From the NCBI RefSeq assembly GCF_003967075.1, contig NZ_AP018664.1, positions 2,294,001 to 2,358,000 of the forward strand: 64,000 bases of DNA. Reading direction: 5' to 3'. The notes beneath the pieces were generated by a model that saw nothing but the letters and a program-made list of their open reading frames with translations, did no database searches and was not told the origin of the DNA. This document shows positions 16,909 to 26,178 of the stretch, piece by piece. The stretch is from Sphingobium amiense. GTDB lineage: Bacteria; Pseudomonadota; Alphaproteobacteria; Sphingomonadales; Sphingomonadaceae. The translations under genes and the position numbers were made by a program. Position 1 is the stretch's first letter, and each line of letters starts with the position of its first letter.

Positions 16909-17688
16909 ATGATCCTGTCCCCCGAAACCATCGCCTTCCTGATGGCCGCCGCGCTGATGGCGGGATGTATCGACGCGATGGCGGGCGGCGGAGGCCTTAT
17001 CACCCTGCCTGCGTTGATGGCAGCGGGCATTCCGCCGGTGCAGGCGGTGGCGACCAACAAGCTGCAGAGCTGTTTCGGCACGTTCGGCGCATGCGTCGCC
17101 TATGCGCGCAGGGGGCATATGGACCTTGCGACCTACAAGGGTCCGGTGATCGCGGCGTTCGCCGGATCGGTGGGCGGCGCCTGGCTCGTCCAGCGGGTCG
17201 ATCCGTCGATCCTCGCGGGGCTGATGCCCGCGCTGCTGATCCTGATCGCGGGCTATTTCACCTTTTCGCCCAAGCTGGGCGAGGCGGACCGGCACGCCCG
17301 CGTCGGGATGGCGGGCCTTTCCGGTCTGGTCGGGATGGTCGGTTTCTACGATGGCTTTTTCGGGCCGGGCGCGGGAGCCTTCTACACCACGATCTTCATC
17401 GCGCTGGGCGGGCTGGCGCTGCTGCGCGCGACGGCGCAGACGAAGGCGGCCAATCTTGCCAGCAACCTCGCCGGGCTGCTGACGATGCTGGCAGGCGGGC
17501 ATGTGATCTGGATCGCGGGCTTCGCCATGGCTGTGGGCAGCATCGCCGGCGGGCAGATCGGGTCGCACCTCGCCATGCGGTTCGGATCGCGGCTCATCAA
17601 GCCGCTGCTGATCGTCATGTCGCTGGCGCTGACCGCCAAGATGCTGCTGGACCCGAAGAACCCGATCCACCTCTACCTGTTCGGCTGA
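16909..17688 (+). CDS. TSUP-family (TauE/SafE) membrane permease
   Basis: 259 aa with about eight transmembrane segments in two repeats: AAALMAGCIDAMAGGGGLITLPAL near the N-terminus and GMVGFYDGFFGPGAGAFYTT near residue 150, the paired glycine-rich motifs of the TauE/SafE family. Members move sulfite, sulfoacetate or other small organic anions; the substrate here is unknown. It is preceded by a family A repeat and overlaps the convergent histidine kinase gene by 16 bp at its 3' end. Confidence 0.9.
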   Translation: MILSPETIAFLMAAALMAGCIDAMAGGGGLITLPALMAAGIPPVQAVATNKLQSCFGTFGACVAYARRGHMDLATYKGPVIAAFAGSVGGAWLVQRVDPSILAGLMPALLILIAGYFTFSPKLGEADRHARVGMAGLSGLVGMVGFYDGFFGPGAGAFYTTIFIALGGLALLRATAQTKAANLASNLAGLLTMLAGGHVIWIAGFAMAVGSIAGGQIGSHLAMRFGSRLIKPLLIVMSLALTAKMLLDPKNPIHLYLFG

Positions 17689-19316
17689 GGGTTCGGCTGA
17701 TCGGGCTGGGCAAGCGTGGCGACGCGGCGGCGCAGTTCATCGACGGCGAAGGGCTTGGTCAGCACTTCCATCCCCGGTTCGATATGGCCGTGGTTCAGGA
17801 CCGCGTTTTCGGCATAGCCGGTGATGAAGAGCACGCGCAGGCCCGGACGCATCGTCCGCGCGGCGTCCGCCACCTGCCGTCCGTTGAGGCCGCCGGGCAG
17901 GCCGACATCGGTGACGAGCATGTCGACACGTCCGGCCGATTCGAGGATGCGCAGCCCCGAAGGACCGTCGCCCGCCTCCAGACAATGATAGCCAAGATCG
18001 GTCAGCGCATCGCACACCAGCATCCGCACCGAAGGTTCGTCGTCGATGACGAGCACGGTCCGGTCCGAGTCCGTGGTAAGCGCGGGTTCGACGAGGATCG
18101 GCGCATCCTCCTCTTCCTCGCCCCGGTGGCGGGGGAGGTAGATGCACACCATCGTGCCCTGCCCGACTTCGGAATAGATACGGACATGGCCGTTGCTCTG
18201 CCGCGCGAAGCCATAGACCATCGACAGGCCAAGGCCCGTCCCCTCCCCGATCGGCTTGGTCGTGAAGAAGGGGTCGAACACACGCTCCAGCGTCTGCTTG
18301 TCGATGCCGGTGCCGGTGTCGCTGGTGCAGACTGTCACATATTGGCCCGGCGTCAGTCCATGGTCGCGGGCGGTGCGCTCATCCAGCCAGCGGTTGGCGG
18401 TTTCGATCGTGATCGTGCCGCCATCGGGCATGGCGTCACGCGCGTTGATGCAGAGGTTGAGCAGCGCATTTTCGAGCTGGTTGGCATCGACCAGCGCGGG
18501 CCAGAGGCCGCTCGCGGCGATGGTCTGCACCTCGATCTGCGGCCCGACCGTGCGCCGCACCAGTTCGGAAAAATCGCTGAGCAGCCGGTTGACAACGGTC
18601 GGCTTGGGCGAGAGCGTCTGACGGCGGGAGAAAGCGAGCAGACGGTGGGTGAGCGCGGCGGCGCGGCGGGTCGCCCCCTGCCCGGCGGCGAGATAACGCT
18701 CGACATCCCCCGTCCGCCCCTGCGCCAGCCGGACGCCGATCATCTCGAACGCGCCGGAAATACCCGCCAGCAGATTGTTGAAATCGTGCGCGAGGCCGCC
18801 GGTAAGCTGGCCCACCGCCTCCATCTTCTGCGCCTGCCGCAGCGCGGTTTCGACTTCCTCACGCTCGGCCAGCGCCTCCGCAATGCGCGCCTCCAGCGTC
18901 TGATGCAGTTCCTGCTGCGCGCGCTGCGCGTTCACGCGGTCGGTGATGTCCTTGAAAAGCACGGCGACCTGCCGGTCTTCGAACGGCCCGACGCGGAAGC
19001 TATGCACTTCGAGATGATGGCCGGTCGCGACCAGTTCGCGTTCGAAGCGGATCGGCTTGCCCGTATGCAGCACCGCGCCGTAAAGCTCGACCCAGCCGTC
19101 CGCTTCGTCCGGCACCATTTCGCGCAGCTTCTGGCCGACGACATTGCGGATGCCCGCATGGCGCTCATAGGCGGCATTCGCCTCGACATGGATATAGTCG
19201 CTGAGCGGTCCGTGCGGTCCATCAAAAAATTCGATGATGCAGAAGCCGTCATCCATCGTTTCGAACAGGGTGCGGTATCTTTCCGCATCCCCCGGCAGGA
19301 TCGCCATGCCCGTCAT
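17673..19316 (-). CDS. Soluble hybrid histidine kinase (PAS-HisKA-HATPase-REC)
   Basis: 547 aa, no transmembrane segment. A PAS domain (about 8-125) is followed by a coiled-coil linker (about 126-165), the phosphoacceptor helix LTGGLAHDFNNLLAG with His177, an ATPase domain (N box LLNLCINARDAM, G boxes DTGTGI and GTGLGLS), and a receiver domain with phosphoacceptor Asp470 (VTDVGLPGG). It senses a cytosolic or redox-type signal through PAS; no output domain is present. ATG 19316 with GAAGGGG upstream is the likely start; the frame is open further upstream. It overlaps the convergent TSUP gene and is divergent from hrpB. Confidence 0.9.
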   Translation of the reverse strand: MTGMAILPGDAERYRTLFETMDDGFCIIEFFDGPHGPLSDYIHVEANAAYERHAGIRNVVGQKLREMVPDEADGWVELYGAVLHTGKPIRFERELVATGHHLEVHSFRVGPFEDRQVAVLFKDITDRVNAQRAQQELHQTLEARIAEALAEREEVETALRQAQKMEAVGQLTGGLAHDFNNLLAGISGAFEMIGVRLAQGRTGDVERYLAAGQGATRRAAALTHRLLAFSRRQTLSPKPTVVNRLLSDFSELVRRTVGPQIEVQTIAASGLWPALVDANQLENALLNLCINARDAMPDGGTITIETANRWLDERTARDHGLTPGQYVTVCTSDTGTGIDKQTLERVFDPFFTTKPIGEGTGLGLSMVYGFARQSNGHVRIYSEVGQGTMVCIYLPRHRGEEEEDAPILVEPALTTDSDRTVLVIDDEPSVRMLVCDALTDLGYHCLEAGDGPSGLRILESAGRVDMLVTDVGLPGGLNGRQVADAARTMRPGLRVLFITGYAENAVLNHGHIEPGMEVLTKPFAVDELRRRVATLAQPDQPNPQPNR

Positions 19317-19453
19317 GCCCCTTCGTGCGCCATCCGCCACGCGTGCGCATGACTTCAGCTTCTTATTCGCCCGCAACGTTCGAGACGGCAACTGTTTCCG
19401 TGGAACCCGGCCGCCCCTTGCCCCAAAGGGCATTTGGCGCGAGAGGAACGGCG

Positions 19454-21991
19454 ATGACCGACCTGCCGATCCATGCCGCGCTGCCCGATCTGCTCGCCGC
19501 GCTGCGCGAAGGGAGCAACGCCGTGCTGGTGGCGCCCCCGGGCGCGGGCAAGACCACGGCGGTGGCGCCCGCTCTGCTGGGCGAGCCATGGTGCACGGGG
19601 CAGGTGCTGCTGCTGTCGCCCCGGAGGCTGGCGGCGCGGGCGGCGGCGGAGCGGATCGCCGAACTGATGGGCGAACAGCCCGGCGGCACGGTGGGCTACG
19701 CCACGCGGATGGACAGCAAGGCGAGCGCGCGCACGCGGCTGCTGGTGCTGACCGAAGGCATTTTCGTGCGGCGGATACAGGACGACCCGGAACTGGGTGG
19801 CGTGTCGGCGGTGCTGTTCGACGAAGTGCATGAACGCAGCCTCGACAGCGATTTCGGGCTGGCGCTGGCGCTCGATGCGCAGGAGGCGCTGCGGCCCGAC
19901 CTGCGGATCGTGCCGATGTCCGCGACGCTGGATGGCGCGCGCTTCGCGTCGCTGCTGGGCGGCGCGCCGGTGATCGAGAGCGAAGGGCGCATTCAGCCGC
20001 TGGAACTGCGCCATATCGGACGCGCGGCGGAAAAGCGCATTGAGGATGAGATGGCGGGCGCGATCCGCCGGGCGCTGAGCGACGAAGCGGAGGGCGACCT
20101 GCTCGCCTTCCTGCCCGGCGTGGCGGAGATCGAGCGGACGGCGGAGCGGATCGAGGGGCTGGCGGAAGTCCACCGGCTGCACGGAAGTCTCGATCCGGCG
20201 GCGCAGCGCGCGGCGATCCGCCCGTCGCGAGAGGGGCGGCGCAAGGTGATCCTCGCCACCGCTATCGCGGAAACCAGCCTGACCATCGACGGCGTGCGGA
20301 TAGTGGTGGACAGCGGGCTGGCGCGGCGGCCCCGCTACGACCGGGCGGCGGGCGTCACACGGCTGGTGACGGAGCGGGCGAGTCAGGCGGCGGCGACGCA
20401 GCGGGCCGGACGCGCCGCGCGGCAGCGACCCGGTGTCGCCTACCGACTGTGGGAAGCGGCGGCGAGCGCGGGGATGCCGCCCTTCGACCCGCCCGAGATA
20501 CTGGAAAGCGACCTGTCGAGCCTGCTGCTCGACTGCGCGCTGTGGGGCGTCAACGATCCGGCGAGCCTGCGCTGGCTCGATCCGCCGCCCGCCGCCGCGG
20601 TGGAAGAAGCGCGGCGGCGGCTGACGGTGCTGGACGCGCTCGACGGGGACGGGCGGATCACGGCGCATGGGAAAGCGCTGGCGAAGCTGCCGCTGTCACC
20701 GCGTCTGGCGCATATGCTGGTGCGCGCGGGCGAGATGGGGCTGGCCGAGGTGGCGGCGGAGGTCGCCGTGCTGCTGGGCGAACGCGGCGTCGGCGGGCAG
20801 GACATCGACCTGACGCTGCGGCGGCAGCGCTGGCGGCGGGAAAGCGGCAGGCGCGCGGATGCGGCGCGGGGGCTGGCAAAGCGGTGGGCGACTTTATTGA
20901 AGCCCCTCCCTTTCAAGTCGAAGGGAGGCGCGGGACTCCCTTCGAGGGTTGGGGTGGGTGCCTCCGCAGGAGGCTCGCTTCGCTCGCCACCCACCCCCAG
21001 CCCCTCCCTGGAAGGGAGGGGAGAAAATGACGTCGGCCTCTGCCTCGCCCTCGCTTTCCCCGACCGGGTGGCGAAGCGCCGGTCGGCGGATGGCGCGGAC
21101 TGGGCGAGCGTGGGCGGGCGCGGCTTCCGGCTCGATCCGCTGTCGCCGCTGGCGCGCGAAGAGTGGCTCGCGGTAGGCGAAGTGCAGGGGAGCGCGGCGG
21201 GCGCGCGCATCCTGTCGGCCGCCCCCATCGGCGAGGCGGACGTGATCGCCCTGTTCGGCGCACGGATCGCGGAGCATCGCACGGTGCGCTTCCGGCCCGC
21301 CAGTGGCGGGATCGAAGCCTTGCGCGAACGGCGGCTGGGCGCGGTGCGTTTGTCGAGCGGATCGGATGACCGGCCCGATCCCGATGCGGTGGTGGCCGCG
21401 CTGGTGGAGGGCGTGGCGCAGGGCGGCCTTTCGCTTCTGCCATGGTCGGACGCAGCGCAATCGCTGCGAATGCGGGCAGCATTCGCGGGGGTGGAGGCGC
21501 TGTCCGACGAAGCGCTGATGGCGACGCTGGACGAATGGCTGCCGCCGCTGCTGGCGGGCAAGCGAAAGCTGGGCGACATCGACCGCTCGCACCTGTCGGG
21601 CGTGCTGGAAGGGCTGATCGGATGGGAGGGCAAGAGCCAGCTCGACCGGCTCGCCCCGCCCGATTTCCGTTCCCCCGCCGGAAGCCATCACGCCATCGAC
21701 TATGCCGCCGAGGGCGGGCCGCGCGTGGAACTGCGCGTGCAGGCGCTCTTCGGCCTCAGCGAGCATCCAACGGTGGGGAGCCAGCGTATCCCGCTGCTGC
21801 TGTCGCTCACCTCGCCCGCCGGACGGCCCATTCAGACGACGCGCGACCTGCCGGGCTTCTGGGCAGGCAACTGGCGCGACGTGGCAAAGGAAATGCGCGG
21901 CCGATATCCGCGCCATCCATGGCCCGACGATCCGGCGGCGGCCAGCGCCACGCTGCGCACCAAAAATGCCGATGCGCGGTCGAAGTCTTGA
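19454..21991 (+). CDS. hrpB: ATP-dependent helicase HrpB with an embedded repeat
   Basis: 845 aa. HrpB is a DEAH/RHA-type helicase; its cellular role is poorly defined. Walker A APPGAGKTT at 28-36, DEVH at 123-126, the SAT motif at about 157-159 and motif VI QRAGRAAR are present, followed by the HA2 region and the HrpB C-terminal domain ending near RGRYPRHPWPDDP. Residues about 484-523 (LPFKSKGGAGLP through SPSLEGRG) are low-complexity and encoded by a palindromic repeat at 20903-21021; the normal sequence resumes at LCLALAFPDRVAKRR. GAGAGGAA at 19441-19448 supports ATG 19454. Confidence 0.93.
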   Translation: MTDLPIHAALPDLLAALREGSNAVLVAPPGAGKTTAVAPALLGEPWCTGQVLLLSPRRLAARAAAERIAELMGEQPGGTVGYATRMDSKASARTRLLVLTEGIFVRRIQDDPELGGVSAVLFDEVHERSLDSDFGLALALDAQEALRPDLRIVPMSATLDGARFASLLGGAPVIESEGRIQPLELRHIGRAAEKRIEDEMAGAIRRALSDEAEGDLLAFLPGVAEIERTAERIEGLAEVHRLHGSLDPAAQRAAIRPSREGRRKVILATAIAETSLTIDGVRIVVDSGLARRPRYDRAAGVTRLVTERASQAAATQRAGRAARQRPGVAYRLWEAAASAGMPPFDPPEILESDLSSLLLDCALWGVNDPASLRWLDPPPAAAVEEARRRLTVLDALDGDGRITAHGKALAKLPLSPRLAHMLVRAGEMGLAEVAAEVAVLLGERGVGGQDIDLTLRRQRWRRESGRRADAARGLAKRWATLLKPLPFKSKGGAGLPSRVGVGASAGGSLRSPPTPSPSLEGRGENDVGLCLALAFPDRVAKRRSADGADWASVGGRGFRLDPLSPLAREEWLAVGEVQGSAAGARILSAAPIGEADVIALFGARIAEHRTVRFRPASGGIEALRERRLGAVRLSSGSDDRPDPDAVVAALVEGVAQGGLSLLPWSDAAQSLRMRAAFAGVEALSDEALMATLDEWLPPLLAGKRKLGDIDRSHLSGVLEGLIGWEGKSQLDRLAPPDFRSPAGSHHAIDYAAEGGPRVELRVQALFGLSEHPTVGSQRIPLLLSLTSPAGRPIQTTRDLPGFWAGNWRDVAKEMRGRYPRHPWPDDPAAASATLRTKNADARSKS
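20903..21021. repeat. Palindromic repeat, family C, inside hrpB
   Basis: The 119-bp element has outer inverted arms CCCCTCCC and GGGAGGGG and inner arms GGTTGGGGTGGGTG and CACCCACCCCCAGCC, around a short stem-loop GCCTCCGCAGGAGGC. The same arm sequences form the intergenic element at 31329-31426. It is read through in frame by hrpB. Confidence 0.75.
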
Positions 21992-22046
21992 CTTCGCGCC
22001 GAGCGCTGGTGCAACGCGGCAGGAGATTTTACCGGAGTCCTTCGCG

Positions 22047-22325
22047 ATGAGCGCGCGCATCTACCAGATCCAGAAGAACGCCATGCAGTCGGGCAAGGCG
22101 CTGACGCACAAATGGGTGCTGGATTTCGCGCAGAGCGAGGCAAAGAAGCCCGATCCACTGACCGGCTGGGCCGGATCGGGCGATACGCAGAGTCAGGTCA
22201 GGCTGACCTTTCCCTCGCAGGACGCGGCGGTCGCCTATGCGCAGAAGCACGGCCTCGACTACAGCGTGCTGCCCACGCCGCCCAAGACGCTGAAAATTCA
22301 GGCCTACGCCGACAATTTCCGCTGA
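22047..22325 (+). CDS. NDUFS4-like complex I accessory protein
   Basis: 92 aa. The sequence ARIYQIQKNAMQSGKALTHKWVLDF, followed by DPLTGWAGSGDTQSQVRLTFPSQDAAVAYAQKHGL, matches the 'ETC complex I subunit conserved region' family, the bacterial relative of the 18-kDa NDUFS4 subunit of respiratory complex I. It is probably a peripheral accessory subunit. It stands apart from any nuo operon, as is common in alphaproteobacteria. GGAG at 22034-22037 precedes ATG 22047. It lies 56 bp after hrpB on the same strand. Confidence 0.88.
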   Translation: MSARIYQIQKNAMQSGKALTHKWVLDFAQSEAKKPDPLTGWAGSGDTQSQVRLTFPSQDAAVAYAQKHGLDYSVLPTPPKTLKIQAYADNFR

Positions 22326-22443
22326 CGCGCGGAACATGGCTGCACATTCGGGCGCGTTGCTGCCCGATTGACGCCTTATTCGCTTGCCAAAGAGCGGGTC
22401 GGGGCGGCAAAAGCCGCGCTTTGACGGAAAGACCGGGACGACA

Positions 22444-22689
22444 ATGACGGATCGCAGCGCAATTTTCGACAGCGTCACCGCGCAGATCGAACCCTTCAAC
22501 AAGAAGGGCATCGACCTGACCGAAAGCACCAGCTTCGCCGGCGATCTGGAGTGGGACAGCCTGACGGTGATGGACTTCGTCGCGGCGATCGAGGACGAAT
22601 TCGACATCATCATCACGATGAACATGCAGGCCGAGATCGAAACCGTGGGCCAGCTGGTCGACGCGGTGGCGAAGCTCAAGACTGCTTGA
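22444..22689 (+). CDS. Acyl carrier protein of the serine palmitoyltransferase locus
   Basis: 81 aa. The phosphopantetheine site is in GDLEWDSLTVMDFV with Ser39 (DSL motif), in a single four-helix ACP domain. Unlike the housekeeping AcpP it begins MTDRSAIFDSVTAQIEPFN. In Caulobacter and sphingomonads a dedicated ACP gene next to spt supplies acyl thioester to serine palmitoyltransferase, so that is the likely role. It is followed, after a 102-bp repeat, by spt in the same direction. Confidence 0.9.
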   Translation: MTDRSAIFDSVTAQIEPFNKKGIDLTESTSFAGDLEWDSLTVMDFVAAIEDEFDIIITMNMQAEIETVGQLVDAVAKLKTA

Positions 22690-22703
22690 CTGATTTGAGA
22701 TTT

Positions 22704-22805
22704 CCGTTCGCCCTGAGCGAAGTCGAAGGGCGTTGCTGAGCGAAGGCGAAGCATAAGCCTCGGCTCCGCTCGGCTAAGGGCTTCGACTTCGCTCAGCCTG
22801 AACGG
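22704..22805. repeat. Sphingomonad palindromic repeat, family A
   Basis: It is bounded by CCGTTCGCCCTGAGCGAAG (22704) and GCTCAGCCTGAACGG (end 22805), inverted, with two internal GAAGCGAAG-type arms. It fills almost the whole ACP-spt gap and ends 18 bp before the spt start. Confidence 0.75.
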
Positions 22806-22823
22806 CTATGGGACGATAAACAT

Positions 22824-24086
22824 ATGACCGACGCAGCCGCCACCGCGAACGACGCCCGCACCCCCGCGGAAAAGAGCAACGCGCGCGACCTCTTCTCCAA
22901 GTTCGACGGCCTGATCGCGGAGCGCGAAGCGCTGCTGGCGACGGGCGTGCGCGATCCCTTCGCCATCGTCATGGACAAGGTGCTGTCCCCCACGCAGGCG
23001 GTCATCAAGGGCAAGGACACGATCCTGCTCGGCACCTATAATTATATGGGTATGACCTTCGACCCGGACGTGGTCGCGGCGGGCAAGAAAGCGCTCGACG
23101 AGTTCGGCGCGGGCACGACCGGCAGCCGCGTGCTGAACGGCACCTATCAGGGGCACCGGGAAGTCGAGGAGGCGCTCAAGGATTTCTACGGCACGTCCGG
23201 CGCCATGGTCTTTTCGACCGGCTATCAGGCGAACCTCGGCGTCATTTCGACGCTGGCGGGCAAGGGCGACTATGTCGTGCTCGACGCCGACAGCCATGCG
23301 TCCATCTATGACGGCTGCTTCCTGGGCGATGCGGAGATCGTGCGCTTCCGCCACAACAGCGTCGAGGATCTGGACAAAAGGCTCGGGCGCCTGCCCGCCG
23401 ACGCGCTGAAGCTCGTGGTGCTGGAAGGCGTCTATTCGATGCTGGGCGATGTCGCCCCCCTGCCCGCCATGGTCGCGGCGGTGCGCAAACATGCCAACTG
23501 CATGATCCTTGTCGACGAAGCGCATGGCATGGGCTTTTTCGGCGAGCATGGCCGGGGCGTGTATGAAGAACAGGGCGTCGAGAAGGACGTCGATTTCGTC
23601 GTCGGCACCTTCTCCAAATCGGTGGGAACGGTCGGCGGCTTCTGCGTTTCCAACCATCCCAAGTTCGAGGTGCTGCGCCTCGTCTGCCGCCCCTATGTCT
23701 TCACCGCGTCGCTGCCGCCCAGCGTCGTGGCGACCGCCGCGACCAGCATCCGCAAGCTCATGCACGCGGGCGAAAAGCGCGCCCATCTGTGGAAGAACAG
23801 CCAGCGGCTGCACAAGGGGCTGACCGATCTCGGCTTCAAGCTGGGGACGGAAACGCCGCAGTCGGCGATCATCGCGGTGATCCTGAGCGACCAGACGCAG
23901 GCGGTCGCCATGTGGCAGGCGCTGCTGGAACTGGGTCTCTACGTCAACATGGCCCGCCCGCCCGCGACGCCTGCGGGCACCTTCCTACTGCGCTGCTCGC
24001 TGTGCGCCGAACATAGCGACGCGCAGGTCGAACAGATCATCGGCATGTTCGAAGCAGCCGGCAGGGCGACGGGCGCCATCGACTGA
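22824..24086 (+). CDS. spt: Serine palmitoyltransferase
   Basis: 420 aa, the same length as the Sphingomonas paucimobilis enzyme. This PLP enzyme condenses L-serine with palmitoyl thioester to 3-ketodihydrosphingosine, the first step of sphingolipid synthesis, in the cytosol or at the inner membrane. The PLP lysine is Lys265 (GTFSKSVGTVGG), the stacking histidine is His158 (DADSHAS) and the PLP-binding aspartate is in LVDEAHGMGFFG. The conserved YNYMGM and RPPATPAGTFLLRCS blocks are present. The dedicated ACP gene lies upstream. Confidence 0.97.
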   Translation: MTDAAATANDARTPAEKSNARDLFSKFDGLIAEREALLATGVRDPFAIVMDKVLSPTQAVIKGKDTILLGTYNYMGMTFDPDVVAAGKKALDEFGAGTTGSRVLNGTYQGHREVEEALKDFYGTSGAMVFSTGYQANLGVISTLAGKGDYVVLDADSHASIYDGCFLGDAEIVRFRHNSVEDLDKRLGRLPADALKLVVLEGVYSMLGDVAPLPAMVAAVRKHANCMILVDEAHGMGFFGEHGRGVYEEQGVEKDVDFVVGTFSKSVGTVGGFCVSNHPKFEVLRLVCRPYVFTASLPPSVVATAATSIRKLMHAGEKRAHLWKNSQRLHKGLTDLGFKLGTETPQSAIIAVILSDQTQAVAMWQALLELGLYVNMARPPATPAGTFLLRCSLCAEHSDAQVEQIIGMFEAAGRATGAID

Positions 24087-24189
24087 CCGCCACGGCGGGA
24101 GCGCCGGTCAAGCAAGAAGCGACGAAACGCGCGCATAGTCATATGGGCAGTTTCGCCTTGCCTCCGCTTAGGCTAAGGATAGCTCCGAA

Positions 24190-26178
24190 ATGGCCGAAGC
24201 CGATACTCACATGGAACAGGGGGGGGCGTTGCGCGCGCTCGCACGCCGTGTCCTGCCATTCCTCCTCGTGCTCCTTCTCGTGGGATCGCTCGGCGCGCTG
24301 CTCTACACCGCGAGCAACGCCACCCGCGACCATCAGCGCGCGCTTGCCGAACAGCAGCGCAGCTTCGAAGTCATCGCGCTCGCCCGCCGGTTCGAAGCGC
24401 AGGTCGCCCGGTCCGAAGTCACGCTGGCGCGCTATGTCATCAGCCTCGATCCCAATACCGGGCGGCTGTTTCAGGACCAGTGGCGCGCGGCGGCCAGCCA
24501 GCTCAGGACGCTGGCCTTCGCCACCCGCAAGTCGACATGGCAGCGAGGCAATGTGGAAGCGCTGGGCTACGCCTTCGAACAGCGCGGCCGCACGCTGAAC
24601 GCGATCGGCCTGCGCACGACCTACGATCAGAAGATGGCCGCGCTCGCCGCCTTCCATCAGGCGGGGAAGAGCCGCGATCTGAAACGCATCACCGCGCTGC
24701 TCAACATCGTCATCGACGCGGAAAATGCGCGCCTGCGCGAACGCAGCCTCGCCGTGACGCTGGCGGGGGACCGGACCGAATGGGTGGGCAAGACATCGCG
24801 CCTGCTGGGGCTGGCGCTGCTGGTGAGCGCGCTCTTCACCGCGTGGCTTGCGCATTCGGCCTATGACGACCGGCGGCGGGCGCGGCGGCAGGCGGAGCAG
24901 GAGACTGAGCGCGCCGATCGTCTGGAGGCCGCCGTGCGCGCCCGCACGGCCGAACTGTCGGACGCCTATGAACAGTTGCAGCGTGAATCGGCGGAACGCG
25001 CGGAGGCGCAGGACAATCTGCGCCAGATGCAGAAGATGGACGCCGTGGGCCAGTTGACCGGCGGCATCGCGCATGATTTCAACAATATGCTGGCGGTCGT
25101 CGTCGGCGGCCTCGAACTGGCCAAACGCAACCTGCGGCTGAAGCCTGTCGAGGCGGCGCGGCATCTGGACAATGCGCTGGACGGCGCCAACCGCGCGTCG
25201 GCGCTGACGCGGCGCCTGCTCGCCTTCGCCCGGTCCGAACCGCTGCTGCCGACCGCCGTCGATCCCGACGCGCTGGTCGCGGGCATGGCGGACCTGATCG
25301 ACCGCACCATCGGCGACCAGATCATCGTCACGCTGAACGGCAAGGCGAGCGGCTGGCGCATTTTCGTCGACCAGCATCAGATGGAAAACGCCATCCTCAA
25401 CCTGTGCGTCAATGCGCGCGACGCAATGGACGGGCGCGGACACCTGACCCTGTCGACCGCGCAGGTGAGCCTCAAGGCAGGCGAAGTGGGCGACTGCGCG
25501 GCGGGCGACTATGTGGAACTGAGCGTCGCGGACGATGGATGCGGCATGACGCCCGAAGTGCTGGCGCGTGTGTTCGAACCCTTCTTCACGACCAAGCCGG
25601 TGGGCAAGGGCACGGGCCTTGGCCTCAGCCAGATTTTCGGTTTCGTGCGCCAGTGCGAGGGCGAGATCCGGATCGAATCGCAGGTCGGCGAAGGCAGCAG
25701 CGTGCGCATCTACCTGCCGCGCTGCACGACCGAGGCGGAATGCGACGCGGATGCCGTCCAGCCCGGCGGCGGGCCGGTGGAACAGCCGCCCACGCGCATC
25801 CTCGTCGTGGAGGACGACCCGCGCGTGCTCAATCAGACGATGGCGGCGCTGCGCGAACTGGGGCACCTCCCCCTCGCCTGCGATCACCCGTCGAAGGCGG
25901 CGCGCCTGCTGGCGAACAATGGGGACATCGGCCTCATCATCAGCGACGTTCTGATGCCCGACATGACCGGGCCGGAAATGATAAAGGCGCTGCCGCCGCA
26001 TGTCCGCCACCTGCCGGTGCTGTTCGTCACCGGCTATGCCGGCGATGTCAGCCAGGGCGCGGATTTCGAAGGGCATCTGGTGCTGCGCAAGCCCTATACG
26101 CTCGCCGCGCTGGGACAGGCGCTGTCGACCGCGCTCAGCGGATTGCCCCACCCCGAAGCAGCCGCGGCAGCAGAGTAA
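24190..26178 (+). CDS. Membrane hybrid histidine kinase
   Basis: 662 aa. Two transmembrane helices (about 20-41 and 203-222) flank a periplasmic helical domain of about 160 residues that looks CHASE3-like (RSEVTLARYVISLDP, QWRAAASQLRTL). A coiled coil (about 226-275) leads to the phosphoacceptor helix LTGGIAHDFNNMLAV with His295, an ATPase domain (NLCVNARDAM, DDGCGM, GTGLGLS), and a receiver with Asp586 (ISDVLMPDM). The layout from HisKA onward matches the soluble kinase at 17673. It overlaps the convergent Tam41-like gene by 44 bp. No partner response regulator is adjacent. Confidence 0.9.
   Translation: MAEADTHMEQGGALRALARRVLPFLLVLLLVGSLGALLYTASNATRDHQRALAEQQRSFEVIALARRFEAQVARSEVTLARYVISLDPNTGRLFQDQWRAAASQLRTLAFATRKSTWQRGNVEALGYAFEQRGRTLNAIGLRTTYDQKMAALAAFHQAGKSRDLKRITALLNIVIDAENARLRERSLAVTLAGDRTEWVGKTSRLLGLALLVSALFTAWLAHSAYDDRRRARRQAEQETERADRLEAAVRARTAELSDAYEQLQRESAERAEAQDNLRQMQKMDAVGQLTGGIAHDFNNMLAVVVGGLELAKRNLRLKPVEAARHLDNALDGANRASALTRRLLAFARSEPLLPTAVDPDALVAGMADLIDRTIGDQIIVTLNGKASGWRIFVDQHQMENAILNLCVNARDAMDGRGHLTLSTAQVSLKAGEVGDCAAGDYVELSVADDGCGMTPEVLARVFEPFFTTKPVGKGTGLGLSQIFGFVRQCEGEIRIESQVGEGSSVRIYLPRCTTEAECDADAVQPGGGPVEQPPTRILVVEDDPRVLNQTMAALRELGHLPLACDHPSKAARLLANNGDIGLIISDVLMPDMTGPEMIKALPPHVRHLPVLFVTGYAGDVSQGADFEGHLVLRKPYTLAALGQALSTALSGLPHPEAAAAAE

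Noticed and set aside
22331..22358. GGAAC-CGTT pair upstream of the ACP gene as an EcfG promoter
   Set aside because: The spacer is 19 bases, outside the 16-17 expected.
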